The notes beneath the pieces are model-generated. The model did no database searches and had not been told where the DNA came from. It saw only the letters and a list, made by a program, of their open reading frames with translations. Positions 51,219-58,948 of a DNA stretch of 64,000 nucleotides are shown one piece after another. Position numbers and translations under genes: made by a program. The stretch's first letter is position 1. Every line of letters starts with the position of its first letter. The stretch comes from Oceanobacillus zhaokaii. Lineage in GTDB: Bacteria; Bacillota; Bacilli; Bacillales; Amphibacillaceae. The stretch covers positions 1,125,001-1,189,000 of the forward strand of contig NZ_CP024848.1 of the NCBI RefSeq assembly GCF_003352005.1. The letters run 5' to 3'.

Positions 51219-51419
51219 ATGTATAATGACAGGCAATTCCCAGGCATTGGTTTAGGTGGACCAGGTTCAGGTTTTGGATTTGCACCAGGACTAGGGTTTG
51301 GAGGCCCAGGGTTTGGATTTGGTTATCCGCACTACCACCATCATTATCCTTACTACCACTACCCTTATTACCACCATCACTATCCTTATTACCACCATCA
51401 CTACCCTTACCACCATTAA
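51219..51419 (+). CDS. Gly-, His- and Tyr-rich small protein
   Basis: A ~66-residue low-complexity protein: residues ~5-35 are Gly/Phe/Pro repeats (LGFGGPGFGFG), and the rest is made of repeated YPYYHHH units with ~20 His and ~20 Tyr. Such composition suggests metal binding or an assembled coat-type protein, as in spore-coat or cell-surface proteins of Bacillus, but no family was recognised. ATG 51219 has GAGGAG 12 bases upstream; ATG 51207 is in frame but abuts the GAGGAG. A terminator follows. Confidence 0.7.
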   Translation: MYNDRQFPGIGLGGPGSGFGFAPGLGFGGPGFGFGYPHYHHHYPYYHYPYYHHHYPYYHHHYPYHH

Positions 51420-51471
51420 TAAAATTAGCTTATAATAAATTCTAAATAAAATATAGATTAAGGTACTCTGA

Positions 51472-51511
51472 AACAGGCTGTTTCCACAATAGTAGAAAAT
51501 GCCTGTTTTTT
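51472..51511 (+). terminator. Terminator after the His/Tyr-rich gene
   Basis: AACAGGC and GCCTGTT flank a 22-base loop, followed by TTTTG. Confidence 0.65.
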
Positions 51512-51705
51512 GTTAGATGTTGAAGCAACTGCAAACCAGATGAGTAAGCTGAATCAATTAAAAGTGTTGCTGATAATATGAGTTTGTATGAAATATGCCA
51601 AATATTAAACAATAAAATTATTTCAACTAAAAGGTCGATGCTTAAAAATAAGGCATCGTCTATTTATGGTCTAATTTCTGAAATAGATTGTGATGAATTG
51701 TACTT
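51512..51705. other. Spacer with an eroded array repeat
   Basis: No ORF. CAACTAAAAGGTCGATGC with the hairpin CGATGC / GCATCG at 51636-51658 resembles a strongly eroded arm A with hairpin. Confidence 0.4.
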
Positions 51706-51770
51706 AAACTATCTGGTGCTTTAGTTTAATAAGAAATTGACCAGGATCTCTTAATAGAGATCCTTTTTGT
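51706..51770 (+). repeat. Array repeat, copy 25 (arm A + hairpin, last of the dense run)
   Basis: ACTATCTGGTGCTTTAGTTT, then the perfect hairpin AGGATCTC / GAGATCCT with T5. No arm B follows. Weaker, isolated resemblances occur at 55618, 56425 and 56526. Confidence 0.78.
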
Positions 51771-51796
51771 ATTAAAAAAACAAAGGTATACTACCT

Positions 51797-51961
51797 AAAA
51801 TGACAGTGCAATTGACAGCCAAATTGACATATCAATTGACACCACTTTTTCTATGTACAATATCTATTGTCCTATAAAAAATAAATGAGATATTCGGATG
51901 CCAAAAAACCTAATTTAACCATTAATCGTTGATATATCAACAAAACTGACGTATGTCAATT
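51797..51961. repeat. AATTGACA direct repeats and left half of a palindrome
   Basis: AATTGACA occurs three times at 51810-51840 (AATTGACAGCC, AAATTGACATATC, AATTGACACC), preceded by a related TGACAGTGC. At 51945 ACTGACGTATG is the left half of a palindrome whose right half, CATACGTCAGT, lies beyond the IS at 53654. Possible protein-binding repeats; function unknown. Confidence 0.5.
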
Positions 51962-52031
51962 TGATATGCTCCCCTTAAGGTAGACAGATTAAAAAATAAA
52001 AATCTGTTTTTATCTTAGGGGGAGTTTTTTT

Positions 52032-52712
52032 ATGTCAAAAAGGTCTCATTCTAGTGAAGTTAAATATGAAGTAATAATGGCTTATAAAAATGGAGATTAC
52101 ACAATAGGAGAGTTATGTTCAAAATATCGAATTTATTCATCTACACTTTACAATTGGATGGAGAAGTATGAGAAAGAAGGAGTTCGTGGTTTAGAAGAAT
52201 CCAAAACATGGAGAAAATATTCTAAAGAATTAAAGGAAGCTGCGGTTAGAGATTATATTTCAGGAGAATATTCCTTACGTGAAATAGTAAGAAAATATAG
52301 TATATCTGGTGTAGCGGTACTCGAAAATTGGATTACAAAGTATAATAGTCATAGAGAATTAAAAGATACGGAAAAAGGGAGAACACGCTCTATGACTAAA
52401 GGGAGAAAAACGACTTGGCAAGAACGAATTGAAATTGTACAGGATGCATTATCGAATGACAAGGATTATCAACAAACTGCGGGTACCCATAAAGTGTCTT
52501 ATCAACAAGTCTATCAATGGGTGCGTAAGTATGAAGCCGATGGATGGGATGCGTTAAAGGATAGGAGAGGACGTTCCAAAAGTGAAGAAGAATTAACTAC
52601 AGAAGAAAAGATGAAGCTAGAGATGCGTCGAATGGAAAAAGAGAATGAACGTTTACGTGCGGAGAATGCATTTCTAAAAAAGTTAGAGGAGATCGAAAGG
52701 AGGCGAACATAA
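52032..52712 (+). CDS. IS3-family transposase orfA
   Basis: A 226-residue DNA-binding protein with three helix-turn-helix units: YTIGELCSKYRIYSSTLYNW, YSLREIVRKYSISGVAVLENW and YQQTAGTHKVSYQQVYQWV. A leucine-zipper region (ENERLRAENAFLKKLEEI) follows. It is longer than the IS150 orfA of the element at 35281. A slippery AAAAAAG at 52676-52682 is in phase, and the -1 frame is open onward into orfB. AGGGGGAG precedes the ATG. Confidence 0.88.
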   Translation: MSKRSHSSEVKYEVIMAYKNGDYTIGELCSKYRIYSSTLYNWMEKYEKEGVRGLEESKTWRKYSKELKEAAVRDYISGEYSLREIVRKYSISGVAVLENWITKYNSHRELKDTEKGRTRSMTKGRKTTWQERIEIVQDALSNDKDYQQTAGTHKVSYQQVYQWVRKYEADGWDALKDRRGRSKSEEELTTEEKMKLEMRRMEKENERLRAENAFLKKLEEIERRRT

Positions 52713-53605
52713 ACCAAGTAAGGTTTAAGGATAAGTATATCGCAATACAAGAGCTCCATATCGAGGGAAATCTACCGATTTCTCTTCTTTGTGAAATTGC
52801 AGGAATTGCACGATCTGCTTATTATAAATGGTTAAATAGAACACCTTCAAAGCAAGAACTACTAAATCAGGAGATTATTAAGGAAATGATAACTCTTCAT
52901 GAAAAAGTGGAGGGCATCTATGGATACCGTCGAATGAAGACAAACGTGAACCGTATATTTAAAGAGAAACTTCAGCAAAAACTCAATCACAAAAGAATAT
53001 ATAGATTGATGAAAATCGCTGGATTACAATCTGTCATACGAAAAAAGAAGAATCGTTATAAACAATCTCTCCCCAAACACGTTGCGGAGAATATCTTAAA
53101 TCGTAATTTTAAAGCAGAAAAACCAAATGAAAAATGGGTTACAGATGTGACGGAATTTAAGTATGGTGCTTCGAAGAAAGCATATTTAAGTGCTATTCGT
53201 GATTTATATGATGGATCGATTGTTAGCTATGTTTTTGGCCACCGAAACAATAACCAACTTGTGTTTAAAACGTTGGATCTGGCGACGGCCACATTGAATG
53301 ATGAAGAACATCCACTAATTCATAGTGATCGAGGGTTTCAATATACTTCACACGGATTTAAACGTCGGATAGACCAGGCAGAGATGACACACAGTATGTC
53401 TCGAGTCGGGAAGTGTATTGATAATGGACCAATGGAATCGTTTTGGGGAACTCTCAAATGCGAGAAATATTATTTACATAAGTACGGGACATTCGAAGAA
53501 TTATCCAAAGCTATCAACGAATACATTCATTTTTACAATCATACGAGGTATCAAGAAAAATTAAACGACCACAGCCCACTGGAATACAGGGCTATGGCCG
53601 CTTAA
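52682..53605 (+). CDS. IS3-family transposase orfB (by -1 frameshift)
   Basis: Catalytic half of the transposase, read as an OrfAB fusion from the slippery site. Features: EIAGIARSAYYKW, EKVEGIYGYRRM, first Asp in VTDVTEF, second Asp in IHSDRGFQYTS, Glu in GPMESFWGTLKCE, and the ending YQEKLNDHSPLEYR. The DDE triad is complete. An internal ATG at 52886 begins the core only. Confidence 0.87.
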   Translation, partial: VRGDRKEANINQVRFKDKYIAIQELHIEGNLPISLLCEIAGIARSAYYKWLNRTPSKQELLNQEIIKEMITLHEKVEGIYGYRRMKTNVNRIFKEKLQQKLNHKRIYRLMKIAGLQSVIRKKKNRYKQSLPKHVAENILNRNFKAEKPNEKWVTDVTEFKYGASKKAYLSAIRDLYDGSIVSYVFGHRNNNQLVFKTLDLATATLNDEEHPLIHSDRGFQYTSHGFKRRIDQAEMTHSMSRVGKCIDNGPMESFWGTLKCEKYYLHKYGTFEELSKAINEYIHFYNHTRYQEKLNDHSPLEYRAMAA

Positions 53606-53653
53606 GTTATTTTTATTATTTCCACTGTCTACTTGACAGGGGGCAGTTCAATT

Positions 53654-53889
53654 CATACGTCAGTTGGTCTGTCATTTAACTAATATGCACCTCAAAACGG
53701 AACCCTTTAGTGTTAAACAATAGCTTCTACTGCATTGTCATAAGATTTTGCTCTTGTCAATCAATGATCTGTCGATGTCAAACGTCTCTAACGTCCAAAA
53801 TCTCTATTCCTAAAAGTGAAAATAAATTGGATAATATACAGAATTTTTTATAAGTAAAAAGTTAGCTGTAAATAAAATAGTGTTTTCTA
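53654..53889. other. Right half of palindrome and IS-like fragment
   Basis: CATACGTCAGT is the right half of the split palindrome. At 53687-53730, GCACCTCAAAACGGAACCC and its right flank are the reverse complement of the fragment at 24504-24547, an old insertion-sequence end in the opposite orientation. No ORF. Confidence 0.5.
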
Positions 53890-53918
53890 TTGACTAAACG
53901 TTCATTCAATATTAAAAT
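53890..53918 (+). promoter_or_regulatory. SigA-type promoter with TetR-operator-like spacer
   Basis: TTGACT (53890-53895), a 17-base spacer and TAAAAT (53913-53918) precede the hydrolase-tetR operon. The spacer contains TAAACGTTCATTCA, similar to operators of FadR/AcrR-like TetR proteins, and ATTGA..TCAAT forms a small inverted repeat. The TetR protein encoded downstream probably binds here and represses its own operon. Confidence 0.65.
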
Positions 53919-53954
53919 AAGACGGAAAATTCATTTAAGTTAGGAGGGATTGCA

Positions 53955-54707
53955 TTGGATTTATATTTCGAGATCACTGGCAATGGGCATCCTGTTGTTC
54001 TTATTCATAGCGGAGGGGCTGATTCGAGGCTATGGACATTTTTAGCACCCCTTTTATCTAAGCATTACAAAGTGATTGCTTTTGATGGCCGTGGTGCTGG
54101 CAAATCACCATCCCCTTTAAAACATGCAAACTATGTTGAAGACGTACGGACACTTATGGATTACCTAGAACTTAAACAGGCAACGATTATTGGCCACTCC
54201 ATGGGTGGACAGATTGCAACCGATTTCGCTCTAAATTCCCCTGAAAGAGTGTCAAAACTTATATTAATTGCTCCTGCTTTGACTGGTTTCCCCTATTCAA
54301 AAGAGTTTGAACAATATCATATCAAAATATCGGAAGCTGCACCCAATATAGATAAGATGTTAGAACTTGCCCTTGATTCACCAACATATCAAGTCGTTTT
54401 TGAAAGTCCGCACAAAGATCTCACTGTTCAAATGCTCAGGCATCATCTCGGGCGAATGCTTATGTGGCCCGCTGATTTCTGCATGAAATGGCCTCAGCCC
54501 CCAGCAATGGAACGATTAGAAGAATTGAATCCCGAAACTTTATTTATTATTGGCCAAAAGGACTTGGCAGATAATATTCGAGTTGCCAATTGTTTCCGTA
54601 AGGTTCCAAACATCCGTTTTATTGAAAAAGAAGATGCCGATCATATGCTACCTCTCACTCATTCTGAAGATTTATATCAAGAGATCACTGCATTTATGGA
54701 GGTGTGA
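53955..54707 (+). CDS. Alpha/beta-fold hydrolase
   Basis: A 250-residue hydrolase: PVVLIHSGGADSRLW (oxyanion loop), VIAFDGRGAGKS, nucleophile elbow GHSMGGQ (Ser ~95), an Asp in IIGQKDLAD and the catalytic His in DADHMLPL. The start is TTG 53955, placed 6-7 bases after TAGGAGGG. It is followed six bases later by a TetR gene, with which it is co-transcribed from the promoter at 53890. Likely an esterase or lactonase; the substrate is probably linked to the inducer of the TetR protein. Confidence 0.85.
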   Translation: MDLYFEITGNGHPVVLIHSGGADSRLWTFLAPLLSKHYKVIAFDGRGAGKSPSPLKHANYVEDVRTLMDYLELKQATIIGHSMGGQIATDFALNSPERVSKLILIAPALTGFPYSKEFEQYHIKISEAAPNIDKMLELALDSPTYQVVFESPHKDLTVQMLRHHLGRMLMWPADFCMKWPQPPAMERLEELNPETLFIIGQKDLADNIRVANCFRKVPNIRFIEKEDADHMLPLTHSEDLYQEITAFMEV

Positions 54708-54713
54708 AGTTAA

Positions 54714-55298
54714 ATGCCGCGTACACCCGAAGAGAATGACCGTATTCGCCAAGCATCCAAAGAAAAAATTCGCGCTGCAGCTATGGAGTTATTTATCAAA
54801 CAAGGATATTACACTACCTCTATAAGCGATATAGCCAAACAAGCGGGCATTTCAAAAGGGTTACTCTATAGCTATTACAAAGGGAAAGAAATGTTGCTTT
54901 CTGAAATGGTCGAGGCCAGAATTAGCGAAGTGGTTGAAGTAATGGCAGAAGCACTCAACATGGAGACACCTAGTGAGCAGCTTAAATATATTGTCAATGG
55001 CGCGATTGATAATATCCATAAAAACCCGGAAGTCCATCGATTCTATCTGCACTTGCAAACTCAGCCAGAGGCAGATGAAGAGCTGGTGAAATACAGTCAT
55101 CGCATTATCGAGGAAAATACTAGACAGTTTGAGTTGCAATGTAAAATATTTGAAAAAATGGAAGAAAAAAATCCAAGAAGACGATCGTTATATTTTTCAA
55201 CTGTACTGCAAGGTATTATGTTGATGATCTCTACCTATCCAGAGAAGTTTCCGATAGAAGAACTAAAGCAGCAGGTTATTAGGGAATTTTGTAACTAG
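54714..55298 (+). CDS. TetR/AcrR-family regulator
   Basis: A 194-residue repressor: a basic N-terminus, HTH in YYTTSISDIAKQAGISKGLLYSYYKGKEML, and an all-helical ligand-binding half (FSTVLQGIMLMISTYP). AGGTGTGAAG precedes the ATG. It is in one operon with the hydrolase and probably autoregulates the promoter at 53890. Unlike the TetR proteins at 25779 and 38344, it is cis-linked downstream rather than divergent, and it is not closely related to them. Confidence 0.87.
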   Translation: MPRTPEENDRIRQASKEKIRAAAMELFIKQGYYTTSISDIAKQAGISKGLLYSYYKGKEMLLSEMVEARISEVVEVMAEALNMETPSEQLKYIVNGAIDNIHKNPEVHRFYLHLQTQPEADEELVKYSHRIIEENTRQFELQCKIFEKMEEKNPRRRSLYFSTVLQGIMLMISTYPEKFPIEELKQQVIREFCN

Positions 55299-55426
55299 CC
55301 TATCGTATAAAAGGGGCTTATCCTTCTTGAGTATAGTTTAAACAAGGAATCCTCAACGCAAGCAATTTCAGAGGGATCATGCTCTTTTGTATAGGGCTAT
55401 TTAGCGGAATACTGAGGGGGATATGA

Positions 55427-55591
55427 ATGAGTAAAGTAAGCTGGTTCCCAGTTTATTTGTTTATAATCATGATGACTGTTGTTGGTTTTTTAGTATTTGA
55501 CAATATGGCTTCATCGATCATTTTTGGGATAAGTGTCGGCGGTATATTTGGTTGGTTATTTACCACCAAAAAATCTAGAGATAATGAATAG
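55427..55591 (+). CDS. Small two-helix membrane protein (54 residues)
   Basis: ATG 55427, with GAGGGGGATA upstream, opens 54 codons: SWFPVYLFIIMMTVVGFLVF and IIFGISVGGIFGWLF are two membrane helices, followed by a charged tail KKSRDNE. It follows the TetR gene by 128 bases in the same direction. The ribosome-binding site and composition support a real gene; function unknown. Confidence 0.6.
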   Translation: MSKVSWFPVYLFIIMMTVVGFLVFDNMASSIIFGISVGGIFGWLFTTKKSRDNE

Positions 55592-55708
55592 TATGTTGCT
55601 TCTTTTTAGTACCTTATTCCAAAAAGGGCGCTTTTCAGAATAAAAAATGTGCCATTTCTGTATTTATAGGTCTTTTATAATGAAATCCAACAAAGGAGAT
55701 GATTGAAG

Positions 55709-56398
55709 ATGGAAACAAGGGTGAAACAAATTGAATTGAATGGACTCACTTTTCAATATCGAGAGACTGGGGAACCTTCTTCACCACCGATTGTTGCACT
55801 TCACGCAATGGGATCAGGTGCAGAAACATGGGACCAAGTGGCTGCTGTATTAGGAGAAAAATACCGTGTTTTAGCTTTAGACCAACGGGGTCATGGTGGG
55901 AGCGCGAGAACTAGCACATACACTTTTGAATTGATGTGTGATGACCTACTTCATTTTGCAAATGCTATGAATTTAGAAAGGTTTACCCTACTTGGTCATT
56001 CAATGGGAGGAACAGTATCCTATCTTTTCGCGGAAACATTTCCGACAAGGATAGAACGGTTGATTGTTGAAGACACTCCTCCGCCTTTTCAGGATAAGCC
56101 GATCGAAATTTCTTCGAATCCCTCTGATCCTCTACCATTTGATTGGGAGGTTGTGCCTTCGATTCTACGGCAACTTAATGAACCCAATCCCGAATGGTGG
56201 GCGCGTCTTATCGACATTACGATGCCGACTCTTATTATAGGTGGTGGAACCAGTCACATTCCTCAAAACAAATTGCAGGAAGTTTCTGAGCTTATTCCGA
56301 ATTGTGAATTGGTAACGATACAGAATGCTGGGCATTTTGTGCACGATGATAATTTACTAGCCTTTATGGCTGCTGTAAAAAGTTTTCTTAATTCATGA
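55709..56398 (+). CDS. Alpha/beta-fold hydrolase
   Basis: A ~229-residue hydrolase: IVALHAMGSGAETW, VLALDQRGHGGSART, nucleophile GHSMGGT (Ser ~97), LIIGGGTSHIP and the catalytic His in NAGHFVHDD. It is shorter than the usual 260-280, with a reduced cap domain. ATG 55709 has AAAGGAGATG ten bases upstream; TTG 55703 is a possible alternative. It is transcribed alone and is not a copy of the hydrolase at 53955. Substrate unknown. Confidence 0.85.
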   Translation: METRVKQIELNGLTFQYRETGEPSSPPIVALHAMGSGAETWDQVAAVLGEKYRVLALDQRGHGGSARTSTYTFELMCDDLLHFANAMNLERFTLLGHSMGGTVSYLFAETFPTRIERLIVEDTPPPFQDKPIEISSNPSDPLPFDWEVVPSILRQLNEPNPEWWARLIDITMPTLIIGGGTSHIPQNKLQEVSELIPNCELVTIQNAGHFVHDDNLLAFMAAVKSFLNS

Positions 56399-56822
56399 GT
56401 TTCCGATTGCTATTTCTCCACAATAGGGCGCTTTTCTTTAATAAGAAGGCGTCTTTTTGTAATGAGTCAGATTGTAAACAGATTCTTCCTTAATCTTATT
56501 CATCAGTTACAAATTAAATAGTTATTCAACACTGGTGCGATTAAACTGCCTACACTTTTCCTCGGAGATTGATACATACCCCTCAGTTTGAAACTGAGTG
56601 CAGCAATCCTCTACTTTTTCTATGGATTTTGATGTAAATAAGGGATAGATTGCCAACAGAAATCCTCCTAGTTAAAAAACGTATGTTCCGTATGTTGGTT
56701 TCTGTTCTAATAAAAATAAAAAGTAAGACCTAAGACGCAGCTGTTTCCGTAGCTCGGCTTTAAGATTGGCGAATAAAAACGTATAACTTGGATATCCTAT
56801 AAACAAAAATAGGAGAGAACTA
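56399..56822. other. Spacer with eroded array-repeat-like sequences
   Basis: CAATAGGGCGCTTTTC then AATAAGAAGGCGTCTTTTTG (56422-56460) forms a terminator and resembles the variant arm A at 39044. ACACTGGTGCGATTAAA at 56528 is another weak match. No ORF. Confidence 0.45.
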
Positions 56823-57047
56823 ATGAAAAATTTACCCCGTAGCCAAGCACTTATAATTATAAATGAAATTCTTGAAGAAGACGTTACAGATAAATTTAAC
56901 GAACAAGCAGAAAATGCAGGAGAACACGGTGACCCAAGCTTTGTGGTAACTAATAGCAGAGGAGAATCTGTTGAAGTGTTCGTTGATTGGAATAAAGAAG
57001 AAGATATTTTATCCTACTCAATAAATGAAGAGTTCAAGTCGGAATAA
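56823..57047 (+). CDS. Hypothetical 74-residue acidic protein
   Basis: Small soluble protein: an N-terminal helix (SQALIIINEILEEDV), a central Glu/Asn-rich part and a beta-hairpin (PSFVVTNSRGESVEVFVDW). AGGAGAGAACTA precedes the ATG. It stands alone and is followed by a hairpin. No family recognised. Confidence 0.68.
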   Translation: MKNLPRSQALIIINEILEEDVTDKFNEQAENAGEHGDPSFVVTNSRGESVEVFVDWNKEEDILSYSINEEFKSE

Positions 57048-57077
57048 GAGAGCCCAGACTTTCCATCCCTGGGCTTC
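57048..57077 (+). terminator. Terminator after the 74-residue gene
   Basis: GAGAGCCCAG pairs with CTGGGCTTCTC around ACTTTCCATCC; moderate T content. Confidence 0.6.
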
Positions 57078-57688
57078 TCAGGAAATATTATAGTTGAGTT
57101 AATGTATATTTATATTGAAGGAGTAAATAATATATTTGAAGGCCATATTGTCCTGTCCCCTAGATACCTTCTTGCCCCTATCTTAATTGGCTAGGGGTTT
57201 ATTTAATTTTCAAGAAGCAAAAACCTACCGGTTCTAAAACTGGTTTAAAAGGCAAGGAATCTATTATTATGCCAAAAGAAAACTATGAAAAAATTATATG
57301 CAGTAGAAAGTTCCTAAAACATGAATCAGAAAATCAGCTACTAAAAGAGGAATTATCCGGAATAAAGGAAAGGCTGCGGAATGTCACTAAAAAGTATGAT
57401 AGGTTGCTCCATTGGGTTTGAAAAAATAACCGAATAATATATTTCATATGCATGAACAAAAAGGAAAAGAAAAATTCCCTCAAGAAATGAAAATTCAAAA
57501 AATAAAGAAATAAGTCATGATTTAGAAAGATAAAAAAGAAAAAGCCATGTTATCGGCAGTAAAAAAGGATTACTATTCAAATTAATATTCCTATAAATAG
57601 GCAAATTCCCAATCGTATTAGGTGAATTACTCATAATTTATACATGAATGATTATTTAACTTTTAATTTGATGGAGAGGGATGTATTT
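57078..57688. other. Relic region with a short charged ORF
   Basis: ATG 57269 opens 50 codons to TGA 57421 (KENYEKIICSRKF, then KEELSGIKERLRNVTKKYD), a coiled-coil-like C-terminal tail without a ribosome-binding site. Broken Lys/Glu-rich frames follow to ~57560. It looks like the decayed end of a larger gene, possibly a mobilisation or replication protein, but I cannot identify it. Confidence 0.35.
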
Positions 57689-58090
57689 ATGAGTGAGTAT
57701 TTATATTATAGACAGCAACCACCTGACGGTTGGATAGTAAAAGATGAAAGAGGAAAAGTTTATCAAATTGATCATGGAAAAAAACGTTGGATTGTCAACC
57801 CGATTGCTTATCATTCGCTTTATCGAGGAAATCCAGGGGATGCTCTATTTTTTCCCGGTCTTTCAAATGTTGCTGATGGACCGGTTATTGGTGATGGAAC
57901 AGGTCTGTTTAGAACAACAGCAACTGGTGGAAAAGTATTCTGGCTTGATAAAGAAGATGGTGTAACAACATTCAAACGATGGATTACAAGTCCTGAAGCT
58001 ATGGATCGCTATCATTTTACTTGGGATAGAATCCCAACATTACCTGGTAATTTTGCTGACATACCTGATGGAAGCCCAATTTCTGTCTGA
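57689..58090 (+). CDS. Protein with two KRWI-type beta repeats
   Basis: A 133-residue protein from ATG 57689 (GGAGAGGGATG upstream; an in-frame ATG at 57644 lacks such a site). Two similar units are visible: WIVKDERGKVYQIDHGKKRW then IVNPIAYHSLY, and FWLDKEDGVTTFKRWITSPE then AMDRYHFTWDRIP. The K(V)xxID..xKRWI.(S/N)P..(Y/F) pattern occurs as tandem repeats in extracellular bacterial proteins, but no signal peptide is present here. Function unknown; possibly a spore- or surface-associated protein. Confidence 0.65.
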   Translation: MSEYLYYRQQPPDGWIVKDERGKVYQIDHGKKRWIVNPIAYHSLYRGNPGDALFFPGLSNVADGPVIGDGTGLFRTTATGGKVFWLDKEDGVTTFKRWITSPEAMDRYHFTWDRIPTLPGNFADIPDGSPISV

Positions 58091-58406
58091 TATCCAGAAG
58101 GAAAATTAGTATCGGAAATCTATATTTCTTTAAATATTCCTGAGATCATTTACCTAGGGTCTTCCTGGATTTTGGTCAACCAATACTGTTACGGTAAATT
58201 CTTATACCATATAATGTTTTCAGGTACTAAAGATGATGTTAATTTAACCTTGGTTACAATTTTTAAAAAGATTCTAAAAGAATTAAAAGGCCTTCTAGAA
58301 AGATTATTTTAGAGACCACTTAGATATTAGCGCCCTCTGCAATTGTATATGGACAATTATCTAGAATGTCCATAATTTAAAATATAATGATAAAAAAATC
58401 TAATGG
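58091..58406. other. Intergenic region, no feature seen
   Basis: About 315 AT-rich bases. AAAAGGCCTTCTAGA near 58286 is a weak palindrome; no gene is supported. Confidence 0.3.
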
Positions 58407-58424
58407 ATGATAGGAGGTTTAATT

Positions 58425-58589
58425 TTGTATAGACAGTATTCATATAATTACAATCCATTTACTACTATGCCACCTTTTGTTACCCTTGAGGAAGCCGCCA
58501 GATACAATAGATGCATGAGGGATTGCATGTCTAACTATTGGGCGGATCCTTATCTTTGTAGCTATTTATGTAGCCGACCTCAAACATAA
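58425..58589 (+). CDS. Small Tyr/Pro-rich protein with two CxxxC motifs, copy 1
   Basis: TTG 58425 lies eight bases after a perfect AGGAGG. An ATG at 58407 in the same frame would put that site inside the gene, so TTG is the better start. The 54-residue product has a Tyr/Asn/Pro-rich N-terminus (YRQYSYNYNPF) and a C-terminus with RCMRDCM and LCSYLCS, that is CxxxC twice. The neighbour at 58748 has the same layout. The helix-hairpin CxxxC arrangement suggests disulphide-linked or metal-bound coat-type peptides. No family recognised. Confidence 0.65.
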   Translation: MYRQYSYNYNPFTTMPPFVTLEEAARYNRCMRDCMSNYWADPYLCSYLCSRPQT

Positions 58590-58747
58590 AAAAGTCTAAT
58601 GTTGAGTTTACTTCAGTTTTTATGGTGTACAATAATCCAAATAATCCGTGAATGCTCCCTTCACCCCTAATGAGATCAACATAAACTTTGCTATGAATGT
58701 TTGACGATCACCCAGAAAACAAGATTAAGAATAAGGAGGGACAGACT

Positions 58748-58948
58748 TTGTATTATCATCCATGTTCACCTTCGAGTCCACATCAATACTATTATCCCTA
58801 CTCCTATCCTAGATCAATAACTACACCAGCCAGTTCAAGGCAATACCATTATTCATATTCTCCCTTTGAAATCTGCAGTTGGGAATGCATAGGCCCGGGT
58901 CTTTGTGCACTTATATGCCACCTCGACCCCGGATCACTTCCAATGTAG
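58748..58948 (+). CDS. Small Tyr/Pro-rich protein with two CxxxC motifs, copy 2
   Basis: AAGGAGG (58734-58740) and TTG 58748 give the best start; an earlier in-frame ATG at 58697 lacks a ribosome-binding site. The 66-residue product is Tyr/Ser/Pro-rich at the N-terminus (SPHQYYYPYSYP) and ends with ICSWECIG and LCALICH, again CxxxC twice. TTG followed by TAT and the Cys pattern match the gene at 58425, so the two are probably an old tandem duplication. Confidence 0.65.
   Translation: MYYHPCSPSSPHQYYYPYSYPRSITTPASSRQYHYSYSPFEICSWECIGPGLCALICHLDPGSLPM

Larger units (their letters stand above)
24601..51770 (+). other. Integron-like array of gene units separated by one repeat family
   Basis: I count about 23 copies of arm A and 16 of arm B of one repeat in this stretch, all in the same orientation. 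Most genes between them are single, small and functionally unrelated, and each is followed by arm A, a hairpin and arm B. From 42.3 to 51.7 kb every intergenic region contains the element. A tyrosine recombinase gene on the opposite strand (26720-27559) sits between an A arm with hairpin and a B arm. The layout parallels chromosomal integrons, but the arm sequences are not canonical attC and no IntI-specific insertion is evident. It could also be a proliferating terminator-like repeat. Individual copies are listed separately. Confidence 0.6.
51962..53650 (+). mobile_element. IS3-family insertion sequence, complete (1689 bp)
   Basis: The left end TGATATGCTCCCCTTAAGG TAGACAG and the reverse complement of the right end (TGAACTGCCCCCTGTCAAG TAGACAG) are imperfect inverted repeats. 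An ATT target duplication flanks the element (51959-51961, 53651-53653). It contains orfA and orfB with an A-AAA-AAG slippery site. Both frames appear intact. It inserted in the loop of the palindrome ACTGACGTATG..CATACGTCAGT. Confidence 0.88.

Noticed and set aside
24601..51770. CRISPR array
   Set aside because: The repeats are 80-145 bases apart in structure, contain hairpins with T-runs and separate whole genes; there are no 30-40-base spacers and no cas genes.
32374..51770. Plain intrinsic terminators only
   Set aside because: Hairpins with T-runs do look like terminators, but the conserved arms A and B on both sides are not needed for termination and are conserved even where the hairpin is weak or absent.
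54550..54825. Second ORF overlapping hydrolase and TetR genes
   Set aside because: Shadow frame without ribosome-binding site, overlapping two well-supported genes.
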